A stretch of DNA of 64,000 nucleotides, from assembly GCF_017349355.1 (NCBI RefSeq), contig NZ_JAFMPM010000005.1, positions 248,001 to 312,000 of the forward strand, given 5' to 3'. This document shows positions 1 through 7,681 of the stretch, in pieces. Source of the stretch: Thiothrix fructosivorans (GTDB lineage Bacteria > Pseudomonadota > Gammaproteobacteria > Thiotrichales > Thiotrichaceae). The stretch's first letter is position 1; every line of letters starts with the position of its first letter. The translations under genes and the position numbers were made by a program. The notes below the pieces were generated by a model. It saw nothing but the letters and a program-made list of their open reading frames with translations, did not search any database and was not told the origin of the DNA.

Positions 1-555
1 ATTCGGCGTATCGAGGCGGTGACAGGCGCAAACGCGCTGGCATGGCTGAGTGATGTCACCAGTCGTTTGGATAATGTGGCGCGTTTACTCAAGTCCAATC
101 CCGTGGAAGTGGCGGACAAGCTCGACACCATGCTGCAAAAGAACCGTGCGTTGGAAAAGGAACTGGAACAGCTCAAAGGCAAAATGGCATCGCAAGCGGG
201 TTCTAGCCTTGCTGATCAAGCGGTAGAAATCGGTGGAATACGCGTGTTGGCGGCGAATCTGGAAGGTGCCGATCCCAAATCATTGCGTGACACCGTTGAC
301 CAGTTGAAAAACAAGTTGGGGAAAGCGGTAGTGATTCTCGCGGCGGTGGCTGATGGTAAAGTGAGCTTGGTCGCGGGTGTTACTAAAGACGAAACGGCTA
401 AAGTTAAAGCTGGTGATTTGCTGGGCTTTGTGGCGGGTAAAATCGGCGGTAAAGGCGGTGGTCGCCCTGACATGGCACAAGGCGGCGGCACAGACGTGGC
501 GGCATTGCCCGCAGCACTGGCAGCGGTAGCTGCTTGGGTTGCCGAGCGGGTTTAA
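1..555 (+). CDS. alaS: Alanyl-tRNA synthetase, C-terminal part (5' truncated by window)
   Basis: The reading frame is open from base 1, so the gene starts before the window; about 184 C-terminal residues are visible. They contain a heptad-like linker (KNRALEKELEQLKGK) and the C-terminal DHHA1-type domain with the glycine-rich motif GGGRPDMAQGGG close to the stop. This domain helps bind tRNA-Ala and supports dimerisation and editing. The catalytic and editing domains lie outside the window. It is followed 33 bases later by lysC, the order seen in many gammaproteobacteria. Confidence 0.96.
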   Translation: MRRIEAVTGANALAWLSDVTSRLDNVARLLKSNPVEVADKLDTMLQKNRALEKELEQLKGKMASQAGSSLADQAVEIGGIRVLAANLEGADPKSLRDTVDQLKNKLGKAVVILAAVADGKVSLVAGVTKDETAKVKAGDLLGFVAGKIGGKGGGRPDMAQGGGTDVAALPAALAAVAAWVAERV

Positions 556-588
556 TTTTTAAAGTGTTTTGAAGGTAAACAGTAAACA

Positions 589-1818
589 ATGGCACTGATC
601 GTACAGAAATACGGCGGTACATCGGTTGGCACACCTGAGCGTATCGAAGCGGTGGCTGATCGGGTAATCCGATGGAAACAACAGGGCAATGATGTCATCG
701 TGGTGGTTTCCGCGATGTCGGGTGAAACCAATAAGCTGGTGGCGCTCATCAATGCGATTAACCCCCAAGGTTCAGAGCGTGAAAAAGACGCGATTCTGTC
801 CACGGGCGAACAGGTCACGATTGGTCTGTTGGCGATGGCGTTGGAGAAGAAAGGTCAACCCGCACGTTCTTATACGGGGGCGCAAGTCCGCATTCTGACC
901 GATGACGCGCACACTAAAGCGCGTATCCGTGACATTGATGCTGAACCGATTCGCAAAGATTTGGCAGAAGGTCGTGTGGTTGTGGTGGCGGGTTTCCAAG
1001 GCGTGACCGCAGACGGCAGCATTACCACCTTAGGGCGTGGTGGTTCGGATACCACTGGCGTAGCACTTGCCGTTGCGCTGAAGGCGGACGAATGCCAGAT
1101 TTACACTGACGTGGACGGGGTGTATACCACCGACCCGCGTGTTGAACCCAAAGCCCGCCACATTCCGCGCCTGACGCTGGAAGAAATGCTGGAAATGGCT
1201 AGCCAAGGCTCGAAGGTGCTACAAATTCGTTCGGTTGAATTTGCTTATAAATATGATATGCCTATCCGCGTGTTGTCCAGTTTCGATGAATTTGGTCAAG
1301 GTAAAAGCACGCTGGTCACTCGTGAGGAAGAAGTAATGGAAGAAGTATCCGTCCGTGGTATTGCGTTCAACCGCGACGAAGCCCAATTAACAGTCACTGG
1401 CGTACCGGATCGCCCGGGCGTGGCGTACCAGATTCTGGGGCCGATTTCCGATGCCAATATCGAAGTCGACATGATCGTGCAGAACATTGGTTCGGATAGC
1501 ACCACTGATTTCACGTTCACCGTTCACAAGAACGATTACACCAAGGCCAAAGCGATTCTGTGTAAAACAGGCGAGGCTTTGGGTGCAAAGCAATGCACGG
1601 GCGATGAAAACATTGCCAAGGTCGCTATTGTGGGCGCGGGAATGCGTTCTCATGCAGGTGTTGCGAGCAAAATGTTTAAGACGCTAGCAGATGAAGGCAT
1701 CAATATCCGCATGATTTCCACCTCAGAAATCAAAGTGGCGGTAGTGGTCGATGAAAAATATCTGGAATTGGCGGTGCGCGTATTGCATCAATCCTTCGGA
1801 TTAGCACAAATAGCTTAA
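589..1818 (+). CDS. lysC: Aspartate kinase, lysine/threonine-pathway entry enzyme
   Basis: A 409-residue aspartokinase that phosphorylates L-aspartate, the first step towards lysine, threonine, methionine and diaminopimelate. The N-terminal kinase domain begins with VQKYGGTSVG and includes GRGGSDTT and DVDGVYTTDPR. The last ~160 residues form two ACT domains, the usual site of amino-acid feedback inhibition. The length fits the alpha/beta type of the family. An internal ATG at 1336, preceded by a purine-rich AGGAAG, sits where a separate regulatory beta subunit could start; that is an inference. A strong terminator follows. Confidence 0.97.
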   Translation: MALIVQKYGGTSVGTPERIEAVADRVIRWKQQGNDVIVVVSAMSGETNKLVALINAINPQGSEREKDAILSTGEQVTIGLLAMALEKKGQPARSYTGAQVRILTDDAHTKARIRDIDAEPIRKDLAEGRVVVVAGFQGVTADGSITTLGRGGSDTTGVALAVALKADECQIYTDVDGVYTTDPRVEPKARHIPRLTLEEMLEMASQGSKVLQIRSVEFAYKYDMPIRVLSSFDEFGQGKSTLVTREEEVMEEVSVRGIAFNRDEAQLTVTGVPDRPGVAYQILGPISDANIEVDMIVQNIGSDSTTDFTFTVHKNDYTKAKAILCKTGEALGAKQCTGDENIAKVAIVGAGMRSHAGVASKMFKTLADEGINIRMISTSEIKVAVVVDEKYLELAVRVLHQSFGLAQIA

Positions 1819-1839
1819 TCATTCCACACCTTTTTGGTG

Positions 1840-1880
1840 AAAAAACCCACTGCGCAGAGTCTGTTGCAGTGGGTTTTTTT
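1840..1880 (+). terminator. Rho-independent terminator of lysC
   Basis: A 14-base stem (1840-1853 with 1866-1879, core AACCCACTGC/GCAGTGGGTT) closes a 12-base loop and runs into a T tract, just after the lysC stop codon. Confidence 0.9.
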
Positions 1881-2090
1881 TATCCAAATATGAACATGTT
1901 AGGTTGGTTTGTTAATCCTTGTTGTGTAAATCATACATTGGTAAAAATACAACGAAGGTCAAAAATAGGTTAAGTTTCAGTTAAGTGCCAATATGGGATT
2001 GTTGACGCTACCAACGACTGTCGATGATGCTTTAGGGGTATCACGGGGATTTTGGGATACATAAATGCAGCAATATGGAGATTATGCGAT

Positions 2091-2291
2091 ATGTTGATTC
2101 TGACACGGAGAGTGGGAGAAACTCTCATGATTGGGGATAATATCAGTGTGACGGTCTTAGGGGTAAAGGGCAACCAAGTGCGCTTGGGTATTAATGCACC
2201 GAAAGACGTTGCAGTACACCGTGAAGAAATCTTTGAACGCATCCGTCATGAACACCTTGATACGGTGACGATCGAAGAAAATGTGAATTAG
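2091..2291 (+). CDS. csrA: Carbon storage regulator CsrA
   Basis: A 66-residue RNA-binding global regulator that binds GGA motifs in mRNA leaders and controls translation and stability. The ATG at 2091 is chosen because it gives the canonical N terminus [17 protein letters not shown]; a more upstream in-frame ATG at 2052 would add 13 atypical residues. GGAG at 2077-2080 is a fitting ribosome site. The conserved [21 protein letters not shown] core is complete, including R44-type and VHREE residues. The 270 bases between the lysC terminator and csrA hold no other gene and presumably its promoter. A serine tRNA gene follows, a common arrangement. Confidence 0.97.
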   Translation: MLILTRRVGETLMIGDNISVTVLGVKGNQVRLGINAPKDVAVHREEIFERIRHEHLDTVTIEENVN

Positions 2292-2352
2292 GGCTTTACG
2301 TAAACACGAATTGAAGGTATTCTTCGCGCCTTCATTCACTGAATGATCTATT

Positions 2353-2443
2353 GGAGAGGTGGCCGAGAGGCCGAAGGCGCTCCCCTGCTAAGGGAGTATG
2401 GGCCAAAAGCCCATCGCGGGTTCGAATCCCGCCCTCTCCGCCA
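2353..2443 (+). tRNA. tRNA-Ser (anticodon GCU)
   Basis: A 91-base class II tRNA with acceptor stem GGAGAGG/CCTCTCC, encoded CCA end, T-arm GCGGGTTCGAATCCCGC and a long variable arm. The anticodon loop CTGCTAA sits between CTCCC and GGGAG and gives anticodon GCT, which reads AGC/AGU serine codons. Confidence 0.97.
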
Positions 2444-2450
2444 TATTTTA

Positions 2451-2488
2451 AAAAGCCCTGACAGGTTAAGTTCTGTGAGGGCTTTTTT
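2451..2488 (+). terminator. Terminator after tRNA-Ser
   Basis: The stem AAAAGCCCTGACAG pairs with CTGTGAGGGCTTTTTT (one mismatch) and ends in a T tract, directly downstream of the tRNA. Confidence 0.85.
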
Positions 2489-2522
2489 GTATTAATTTAC
2501 ATCATCGCACTAATCAAGCCCC

Positions 2523-4157
2523 ATGATACGTATTACCGAATTGCGCCTGCCTCTGGAATACCCTGCTGATTTCTTGCCGATTGCCATTGCTGAACGCTTG
2601 GGCATTACGACCGCTGAGTTGCTGGATTTTACCGTATTCAAACGGGGTTACGATGCGCGTAAGCGTGATGGCATTGTGTTGGTCTATACCATCGACGCGA
2701 CGGTGCGGGATGATGCCGCGATACTGGCGAAGTTTCCGGTTGATCCGCATGTCAAAATTGCCCCCGATACCACGTACCGTTTTGTGGCACATCTGCAAGA
2801 AGCACCTGATTTACGCCCTGTGATTGTCGGGTTTGGGCCGTGCGGTTTAATGGCGGGTTTGGTGTTGGCACAAATGGGTTTCCGCCCGATTATTTTGGAA
2901 CGTGGCAAAAAAGTCCGCGAACGCACCAAAGATACGTGGGCATTGTGGCGCAAGAACCAGCTTGACCCCGAATCCAACGTGCAATTCGGCGAAGGTGGCG
3001 CGGGGACATTTTCTGACGGCAAGCTCTACAGCCAAATCAAAGACCCGAAACATTACGGGCGCAAAGTCCTCAACGAATTCGTCAAAGCAGGCGCACCCGA
3101 AGAAATTCTCTACGTCAGCAAGCCGCACATCGGCACGTTCCGCTTGGTGAAAATGGTAGAAAACATGCGTGCCCAAATCGAAGCCTTGGGCGGCGAAATC
3201 CGTTTCCAGCAACAAGTCACCAATGTATTGATCGAAGACGGACACATACGCGGCCTTACGCTGGCAACGGGTCAACAACTGCGCACTGATCACGTTATCC
3301 TCGCATTGGGGCATAGTGCCCGCGATACTTTCAAAATGTTGCACGAACGCGGTGTGTTCATGGAACAAAAGCCGTTTTCAATCGGTTTCCGCATCGAGCA
3401 CCCGCAAGCGCTGATTGATCAGGCACGTTTCGGCAAACACGCAGGCAACCCCTTGCTGGGCGCGGCAGATTACAAACTGGTGCATCACGCCAAAAACGGA
3501 CGTGACGTGTACAGCTTTTGCATGTGTCCGGGCGGGCAAGTCGTGGCCGCCACCTCCGAAGTAGGGCGCGTCGTCACCAATGGCATGAGCCAATATTCCC
3601 GCGCCGAACGTAATGCCAATGCGGGCATCGTGGTTGGCATCACCCCGTCAGATTACCCCGGCAATCCGCTGGCAGGTATGGAGTTCCAGCGCCAATGGGA
3701 ATCCCGCGCGTATGAATTGGGTGGCGGGGATTATTCAGCACCGGGGCAATTGGTTGGCGACTTCATCAAAGGCATTGCCTCCACGCAATTAGGTTCGGTC
3801 GAGCCATCCTACCAACCCGGTGTACACCTGACCGATTTGGCTACTAGCTTGCCGACGTATGCGATTGAAGCGATTCGCGAAGCGCTGCCTGCATTCGAGC
3901 GCCAAATCAAAGGTTTCTCGATGTACGACGCAGTGCTGACGGGCGTGGAAACGCGCACCTCGTCGCCGTTGCGCATGACGCGTGGTGAAGATTTGCAAAG
4001 CCTAAACGTTAAAGGGCTTTTTCCGGCTGGTGAAGGTGCGGGGTATGCTGGGGGTATTCTCTCGGCGGGCGTGGATGGTATCCGTGTCGCTGAGGCACTG
4101 GCTACCCAAATGATGGAGGCTCAGCATGACCGGAATCATCCGCACCACTTGGCATAA
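2523..4157 (+). CDS. FAD-dependent dehydrogenase of the COG2509 family
   Basis: A 544-residue predicted flavoprotein. After an N-terminal ~95-residue domain comes a Rossmann dinucleotide-binding motif (GFGPCGLMAGLVLAQMGF) followed by ERG, then QFGEGGAGTFSDGKL and a C-terminal AGEGAGYAGGILSAGVDGI that closes the FAD site. This matches the widespread uncharacterised COG2509 oxidoreductases, whose substrate is unknown. Its 3' end overlaps the start of a ferredoxin-NADP reductase gene by 32 bases, suggesting translational coupling and possibly linked redox function (inference). Confidence 0.85.
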   Translation: MIRITELRLPLEYPADFLPIAIAERLGITTAELLDFTVFKRGYDARKRDGIVLVYTIDATVRDDAAILAKFPVDPHVKIAPDTTYRFVAHLQEAPDLRPVIVGFGPCGLMAGLVLAQMGFRPIILERGKKVRERTKDTWALWRKNQLDPESNVQFGEGGAGTFSDGKLYSQIKDPKHYGRKVLNEFVKAGAPEEILYVSKPHIGTFRLVKMVENMRAQIEALGGEIRFQQQVTNVLIEDGHIRGLTLATGQQLRTDHVILALGHSARDTFKMLHERGVFMEQKPFSIGFRIEHPQALIDQARFGKHAGNPLLGAADYKLVHHAKNGRDVYSFCMCPGGQVVAATSEVGRVVTNGMSQYSRAERNANAGIVVGITPSDYPGNPLAGMEFQRQWESRAYELGGGDYSAPGQLVGDFIKGIASTQLGSVEPSYQPGVHLTDLATSLPTYAIEAIREALPAFERQIKGFSMYDAVLTGVETRTSSPLRMTRGEDLQSLNVKGLFPAGEGAGYAGGILSAGVDGIRVAEALATQMMEAQHDRNHPHHLA

Positions 4158-4896
4158 CGCCGAGGTATTAAGTAATCAGCATTGGACTGATCGCCTACTA
4201 ACGTTGCACATCAAAACCGCGCCAATGCCGTTCGTGGCGGGTCAGTTTGTCACCTTGCGTTTGCCCGTCACTACCGAGGGTGTAACTGAGTTGGTGGCAA
4301 AATCCTATTCCTTGATCAATGCGCCGGACGAAGCCGCGCTGGAAATTTTCTACAATATCGTTCCCAACGGTAAACTGTCCAATGCATTGGCACGCTTGCA
4401 GCCGGGCGATAGCCTTGAAATTTCCCAGCCTGCTAAAGGCTTTTTCGTGCTGGATGAAATCCCCGCCGTACCCAATCTGTGGATGATTGCTACCGGAACG
4501 GGATTGGGTCCGTATCTTTCCATCCTCCAAACCGCACAACCGTGGCAACGTTTCCAGAAAATCGTGCTGGTACATGGCACGCCATTGGTGAACGAACTCG
4601 CTTATGCCGAGCTGATTCAAACACTCGCCGCCGCTCACCCTGAGCAATTCCGCTTCATTTCGTGTGTTACCCGCGAAGTTAATCCGCACGGCTTGGAAGG
4701 GCGTATTACCACTAGCCTCGAATCCGGCGCGTTGGAACAAGTGGCGGGTACGAGTATCAGTGCCACTGACACGCATGTGATGCTGTGCGGCAATCACAAT
4801 ATGCTCAATGATATGAAAGCATTGCTGGGAAAACGGGGAATGCAGCGTCATTTGCGCCACAAGCCGGGGCATATCACCACCGAGCAGTATTTTTAA
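4126..4896 (+). CDS. fpr: Ferredoxin/flavodoxin-NADP(+) reductase
   Basis: A 256-residue FNR-family enzyme that moves electrons between NADPH and ferredoxin or flavodoxin through FAD. The FAD domain has the AKSYSLINAP motif (serine in place of the usual arginine before YS) and the NADP domain has the GTGLGPYLSIL loop and CGNHNMLND. It ends in an aromatic residue (EQYF), as bacterial-type FNRs often do, where the ring can stack on the flavin. It overlaps the upstream flavoprotein gene by 32 bases. Confidence 0.9.
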   Translation: MTGIIRTTWHNAEVLSNQHWTDRLLTLHIKTAPMPFVAGQFVTLRLPVTTEGVTELVAKSYSLINAPDEAALEIFYNIVPNGKLSNALARLQPGDSLEISQPAKGFFVLDEIPAVPNLWMIATGTGLGPYLSILQTAQPWQRFQKIVLVHGTPLVNELAYAELIQTLAAAHPEQFRFISCVTREVNPHGLEGRITTSLESGALEQVAGTSISATDTHVMLCGNHNMLNDMKALLGKRGMQRHLRHKPGHITTEQYF

Positions 4897-4967
4897 AGTC
4901 GTAATCTGTCAGCAAGCACTGTAAAATCAGCCGCTTCTATGGTTGGGGTTACGGACAAACAACAGAT

Positions 4968-5921
4968 ATGAACCCAGATTTTCTTGATTTTGAACAGCCT
5001 ATCGCCGAATTACAGGCGAAAATTGAAGAACTGCGTTACGTGGGTGACGCGGAAATTAACCTGAGCGAAGAAATTGGCAAGCTGGAAGAAAAAGCCGCTT
5101 CGTTGACGCGTTCGATCTTTTCTAAACTGACACCGCGCCAGATTTCGCAGCTTGCACGTCACCCTAAACGTCCGTATACGCTCGACTTGATCCGCTATTT
5201 GTTTACGGATTTCAAGGAATTGCATGGTGATCGTGCCTTTGCGGATGACAAGGCGATTATCGGCGGCATGGCACGTTTCCGTGGTCAATCGGTGATGGTG
5301 ATCGGTCATCAGAAAGGGCGTGATACCAACGAAAACATCAAGCGCAATTTCGGGATGCCGCGCCCAGAAGGGTATCGCAAAGCACTGCGCCTGATGCACA
5401 TGGCGGAAAAATTCCAACTGCCGATTATTACGTTTATCGACACGCCGGGCGCATACCCCGGTATCGGTGCGGAAGAGCGCGGGCAAAGCGAGGCGATTGC
5501 GCGTAATTTGTACGAAATGGCGAAATTGCGTACCCCGATTATTTGTACTGTCGTCGGCGAAGGCGGTTCGGGTGGCGCGTTAGCGATTGGCGTAGGCGAC
5601 CGCGTGATGATGCTGCAATACGCCACGTACTCGGTGATTTCACCGGAAGGTTGCGCGTCCATCTTGTGGAAAAGCGCGGATAAAGCGGCAGATGCGGCGG
5701 ATGCGATGGGCATTACTGCTGATCGTTTGAAATCGCTGGGGTTGATTGAGCAGATTATTCCTGAGCCGTTGGGCGGAGCGCATCGCGATATGGAAGCGGC
5801 AGCGCATAATATCGGCGAAGCGCTTGATACCAATTTGCGTAACTTGAAAGCCATGCCGCTCGATAAGCTGCTGGATAAGCGTTACCAGCGCATTATGGCG
5901 TTTGGGCAGTTCGAGGAGTAG
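4968..5921 (+). CDS. accA: Acetyl-CoA carboxylase carboxyltransferase subunit alpha
   Basis: A 317-residue alpha subunit of the carboxyltransferase that, with AccD, moves the carboxyl group from carboxybiotin to acetyl-CoA to form malonyl-CoA for fatty acid synthesis. The length matches E. coli AccA (319). Recognisable are the N-terminal helix region ([17 protein letters not shown]), [30 protein letters not shown] and the oxyanion glycine stretch [12 protein letters not shown]. tilS follows after 9 bases, and accA-tilS adjacency is common in gammaproteobacteria. Confidence 0.97.
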   Translation: MNPDFLDFEQPIAELQAKIEELRYVGDAEINLSEEIGKLEEKAASLTRSIFSKLTPRQISQLARHPKRPYTLDLIRYLFTDFKELHGDRAFADDKAIIGGMARFRGQSVMVIGHQKGRDTNENIKRNFGMPRPEGYRKALRLMHMAEKFQLPIITFIDTPGAYPGIGAEERGQSEAIARNLYEMAKLRTPIICTVVGEGGSGGALAIGVGDRVMMLQYATYSVISPEGCASILWKSADKAADAADAMGITADRLKSLGLIEQIIPEPLGGAHRDMEAAAHNIGEALDTNLRNLKAMPLDKLLDKRYQRIMAFGQFEE

Positions 5922-5930
5922 GGAAGGCGT

Positions 5931-7178
5931 ATGTCCTGCGCCCCTACGGATCATTTATTACGATTTTTCCAGCAACAGTCTGCCACTGCTTACCTGATTG
6001 GCTTCAGTGGCGGGCTGGATTCGCACGTTTTACTTCATGCTTGCGCGGGTCTGCGTGAGCACTATCCACACTTAGCGTTTCGCGCCCTGCACATTGATCA
6101 TGGTTTGCAGGCGGTGGCGGCTGCGTGGGTGGAACATTGCCGTGCGGTGTGTGCGCGTCTGGCGATTCCTTTTGCGGTGGCGCATTTGCAGTTGCAGATT
6201 CCGGCGGGGGAAAGTCTGGAGGCGGTGGCGCGAACGGCGCGTTATGCGGCTTTCAGCCAGCATTTGCAGGCGGGGGAAATGCTGCTGACGGCGCATCACC
6301 AAAACGATCAAGCGGAAACGTTGTTGCTGCATTTGCTACGCGGTAGTGGGGTGAACGGGTTGGCGGCGATGCCGGAGGTGCGTCCGTTAGCGCGTGGCTA
6401 TTTGGGTCGTCCGTTATTGGCGTGTAGTCGTGCGGAATTAGCGACGTATGCCAAACAGCATGGGCTGAATGTCATTGATGATCCTAGTAATCAAGACAGC
6501 CGTTTTGACCGTAATTTTTTGCGCAATGAGGTCATGCCGTTGTTGGAACAGCGTTGGCCTGCGGCGAGTAAAACGTTGGCACGAGCAGCACGTTTGCAAG
6601 GCGAAAGCCGTCAGGTGTTGACAGCGTTGTTGCGCGAGAAGTTGCCGCATTTACACGGTTCTAAGCCTGACACGCTCGCGGTTAGCAAGCTGTTGGCTGA
6701 GGATGTGGCGATGCAAAAAGCCTTGTTGCGGGAATGGCTGACGTTACGTGGCTTCCGTTTACCGGAAGAGAAAAAGCTGCTGCAAGTATTGCGTGATGTA
6801 TTGCTAGCCCGTCCTGATGCAACGCCGTGTGTGCGTTGGGAGGGCTGCGAAATGCGCCGTTATCGGGATGATGTGTATGCTATGTCGCCTTTATCTGTGC
6901 ATGATCCTAAGCAGGTGTTGGTGTGGGAGACGCGCCAGCCCTTAGTGATTGCATCGTTGGGACGCACGTTGGTGGCGGAGGCGGGGTATCCTGCCAGTGT
7001 GATCGTGCGCTTTCGGCAAGGTGGGGAAAGCGTGTATTTGCCGCAGCGCGGCGGGCATCATAGCCTTAAGCATTTGTTGCAAGAGTGGGGTGTGCCGCCG
7101 TGGGAGCGGGAGCGTTTGCCGTTGGTGTATGTGGGGGAGCGGTTGATGTGGGTGGTGGGTCTACCCGTTCAGCCATGA
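5931..7178 (+). CDS. tilS: tRNA(Ile)-lysidine synthase
   Basis: A 415-residue enzyme that attaches lysine to C34 of tRNA-Ile(CAU), so that it reads AUA and is charged with isoleucine. The N-type ATP pyrophosphatase P-loop is present as SGGLDSH (residues ~24-30), followed by HIDHGL and HHQNDQAETLLLHLLRGSG. The C-terminal substrate-binding domains reach a normal end (LVYVGERLMWVVGL). The 3' end overlaps, on the other strand, a relic of a VapB-type antitoxin. Confidence 0.95.
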   Translation: MSCAPTDHLLRFFQQQSATAYLIGFSGGLDSHVLLHACAGLREHYPHLAFRALHIDHGLQAVAAAWVEHCRAVCARLAIPFAVAHLQLQIPAGESLEAVARTARYAAFSQHLQAGEMLLTAHHQNDQAETLLLHLLRGSGVNGLAAMPEVRPLARGYLGRPLLACSRAELATYAKQHGLNVIDDPSNQDSRFDRNFLRNEVMPLLEQRWPAASKTLARAARLQGESRQVLTALLREKLPHLHGSKPDTLAVSKLLAEDVAMQKALLREWLTLRGFRLPEEKKLLQVLRDVLLARPDATPCVRWEGCEMRRYRDDVYAMSPLSVHDPKQVLVWETRQPLVIASLGRTLVAEAGYPASVIVRFRQGGESVYLPQRGGHHSLKHLLQEWGVPPWERERLPLVYVGERLMWVVGLPVQP

Positions 7179-7257
7179 AGTCGGCGGTAGGACGCTGCGT
7201 GTCGTTGAAAAAGTCATCCCAATTCGTGGGTTTTGGTGAGAGGGTTGTCTGTGGCAT
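7130..7257 (-). pseudogene. Relic of a VapB-type antitoxin C terminus
   Basis: Read on the minus strand, this stretch encodes NWDDFFNDTQRPTADFMAER at about 7162-7224, followed by VDPPP. That closely resembles the toxin-binding tail of AbrB-fold VapB antitoxins (E. coli-type tail: WDEWFDG..SADFM.NREQP). The N-terminal DNA-binding half is absent, no VapC follows, and the end runs antisense into tilS. I read it as debris of an old toxin-antitoxin locus at the left edge of the retroelement. A chance match in an open frame cannot be excluded. Confidence 0.4.
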
Positions 7258-7372
7258 GGGTTTACTCCATGTTAGCGATGATGGTTCATGGTATATCGCA
7301 GCGTTAGGGCTTTCAAATTCTGTTTGCAAATCTGTCAAATATCCGCCACATTCGCAGGCGGGTTGGGGCAAC

Positions 7373-7494
7373 TCGCGGGGGTTCTTGGAACAATTCTACC
7401 GACAATGTGCGGTGCGCGATTCGTAACAGGAATCATCCTAACAATCGCAACAACAATCTGGGTTTTCGGTTGTTGTTAGAGAGTTGAGTTCTCC
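7373..7494 (+). repeat. DGR template repeat (TR)
   Basis: This 122-base stretch aligns without gaps to 10492-10613, the 3' end of the NACHT-FGE gene (offset 3119). Up to 7457 it contains 25 adenines; 17 are replaced in the variable copy, while only one other base differs (T at 7406 is C at 10525). Read in the target frame the template is full of AAC/AAT codons, the usual TR signature because randomising the A positions avoids stop codons. A 21-base block identical in both copies (7458-7478) is the candidate initiation-of-homology site. It is followed by a short divergent patch (GAGAGT here, GGTTGT in the target) that could be the IMH*/IMH distinction. Confidence 0.95.
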
Positions 7495-7660
7495 ATAGTC
7501 AACGGCTTGTACCCGGCAGAGCGGTGTATCCACGGATAGCCGCCGGTGGTGCAATGCCAACAGCCAGCTTGTCCCTGCCCAGATCGCGACGGTTTGCCCT
7601 CCGGTCAAATAGCGAAACTTTCCCGCATCCTGCCTTGGTTGGCACGGTGCGGGAATCCCT
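7495..7660 (+). ncRNA. Structured 3' part of the DGR template RNA / leader of the target gene
   Basis: The gap between TR and the target gene holds no plausible gene but has strong inverted repeats. One is an irregular hairpin at 7620-7655 (TTCCCGCA with TGCGGGAA, inner TGCC/GGCA, loop TTGGTT). A second is at about 7521-7543 (GCGG with CCGC, enclosing TATC/GATA), with an alternative outer pairing from CCGGC at 7513. Known DGR template RNAs extend past TR into a structured spacer needed to prime cDNA synthesis; by position this could serve that role. It also precedes the ribosome site of the target gene, so it could act as a leader. RNA boundaries are unknown. Confidence 0.5.
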
Positions 7661-7681
7661 TTCTGGAAAGGAGTTGGGCTT

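Noticed and set aside
7085-7479. Plus-strand frames crossing the tilS end and the template repeat
   Set aside because: They disagree with the target frame of the template, lack ribosome sites and overlap tilS; the template is non-coding.
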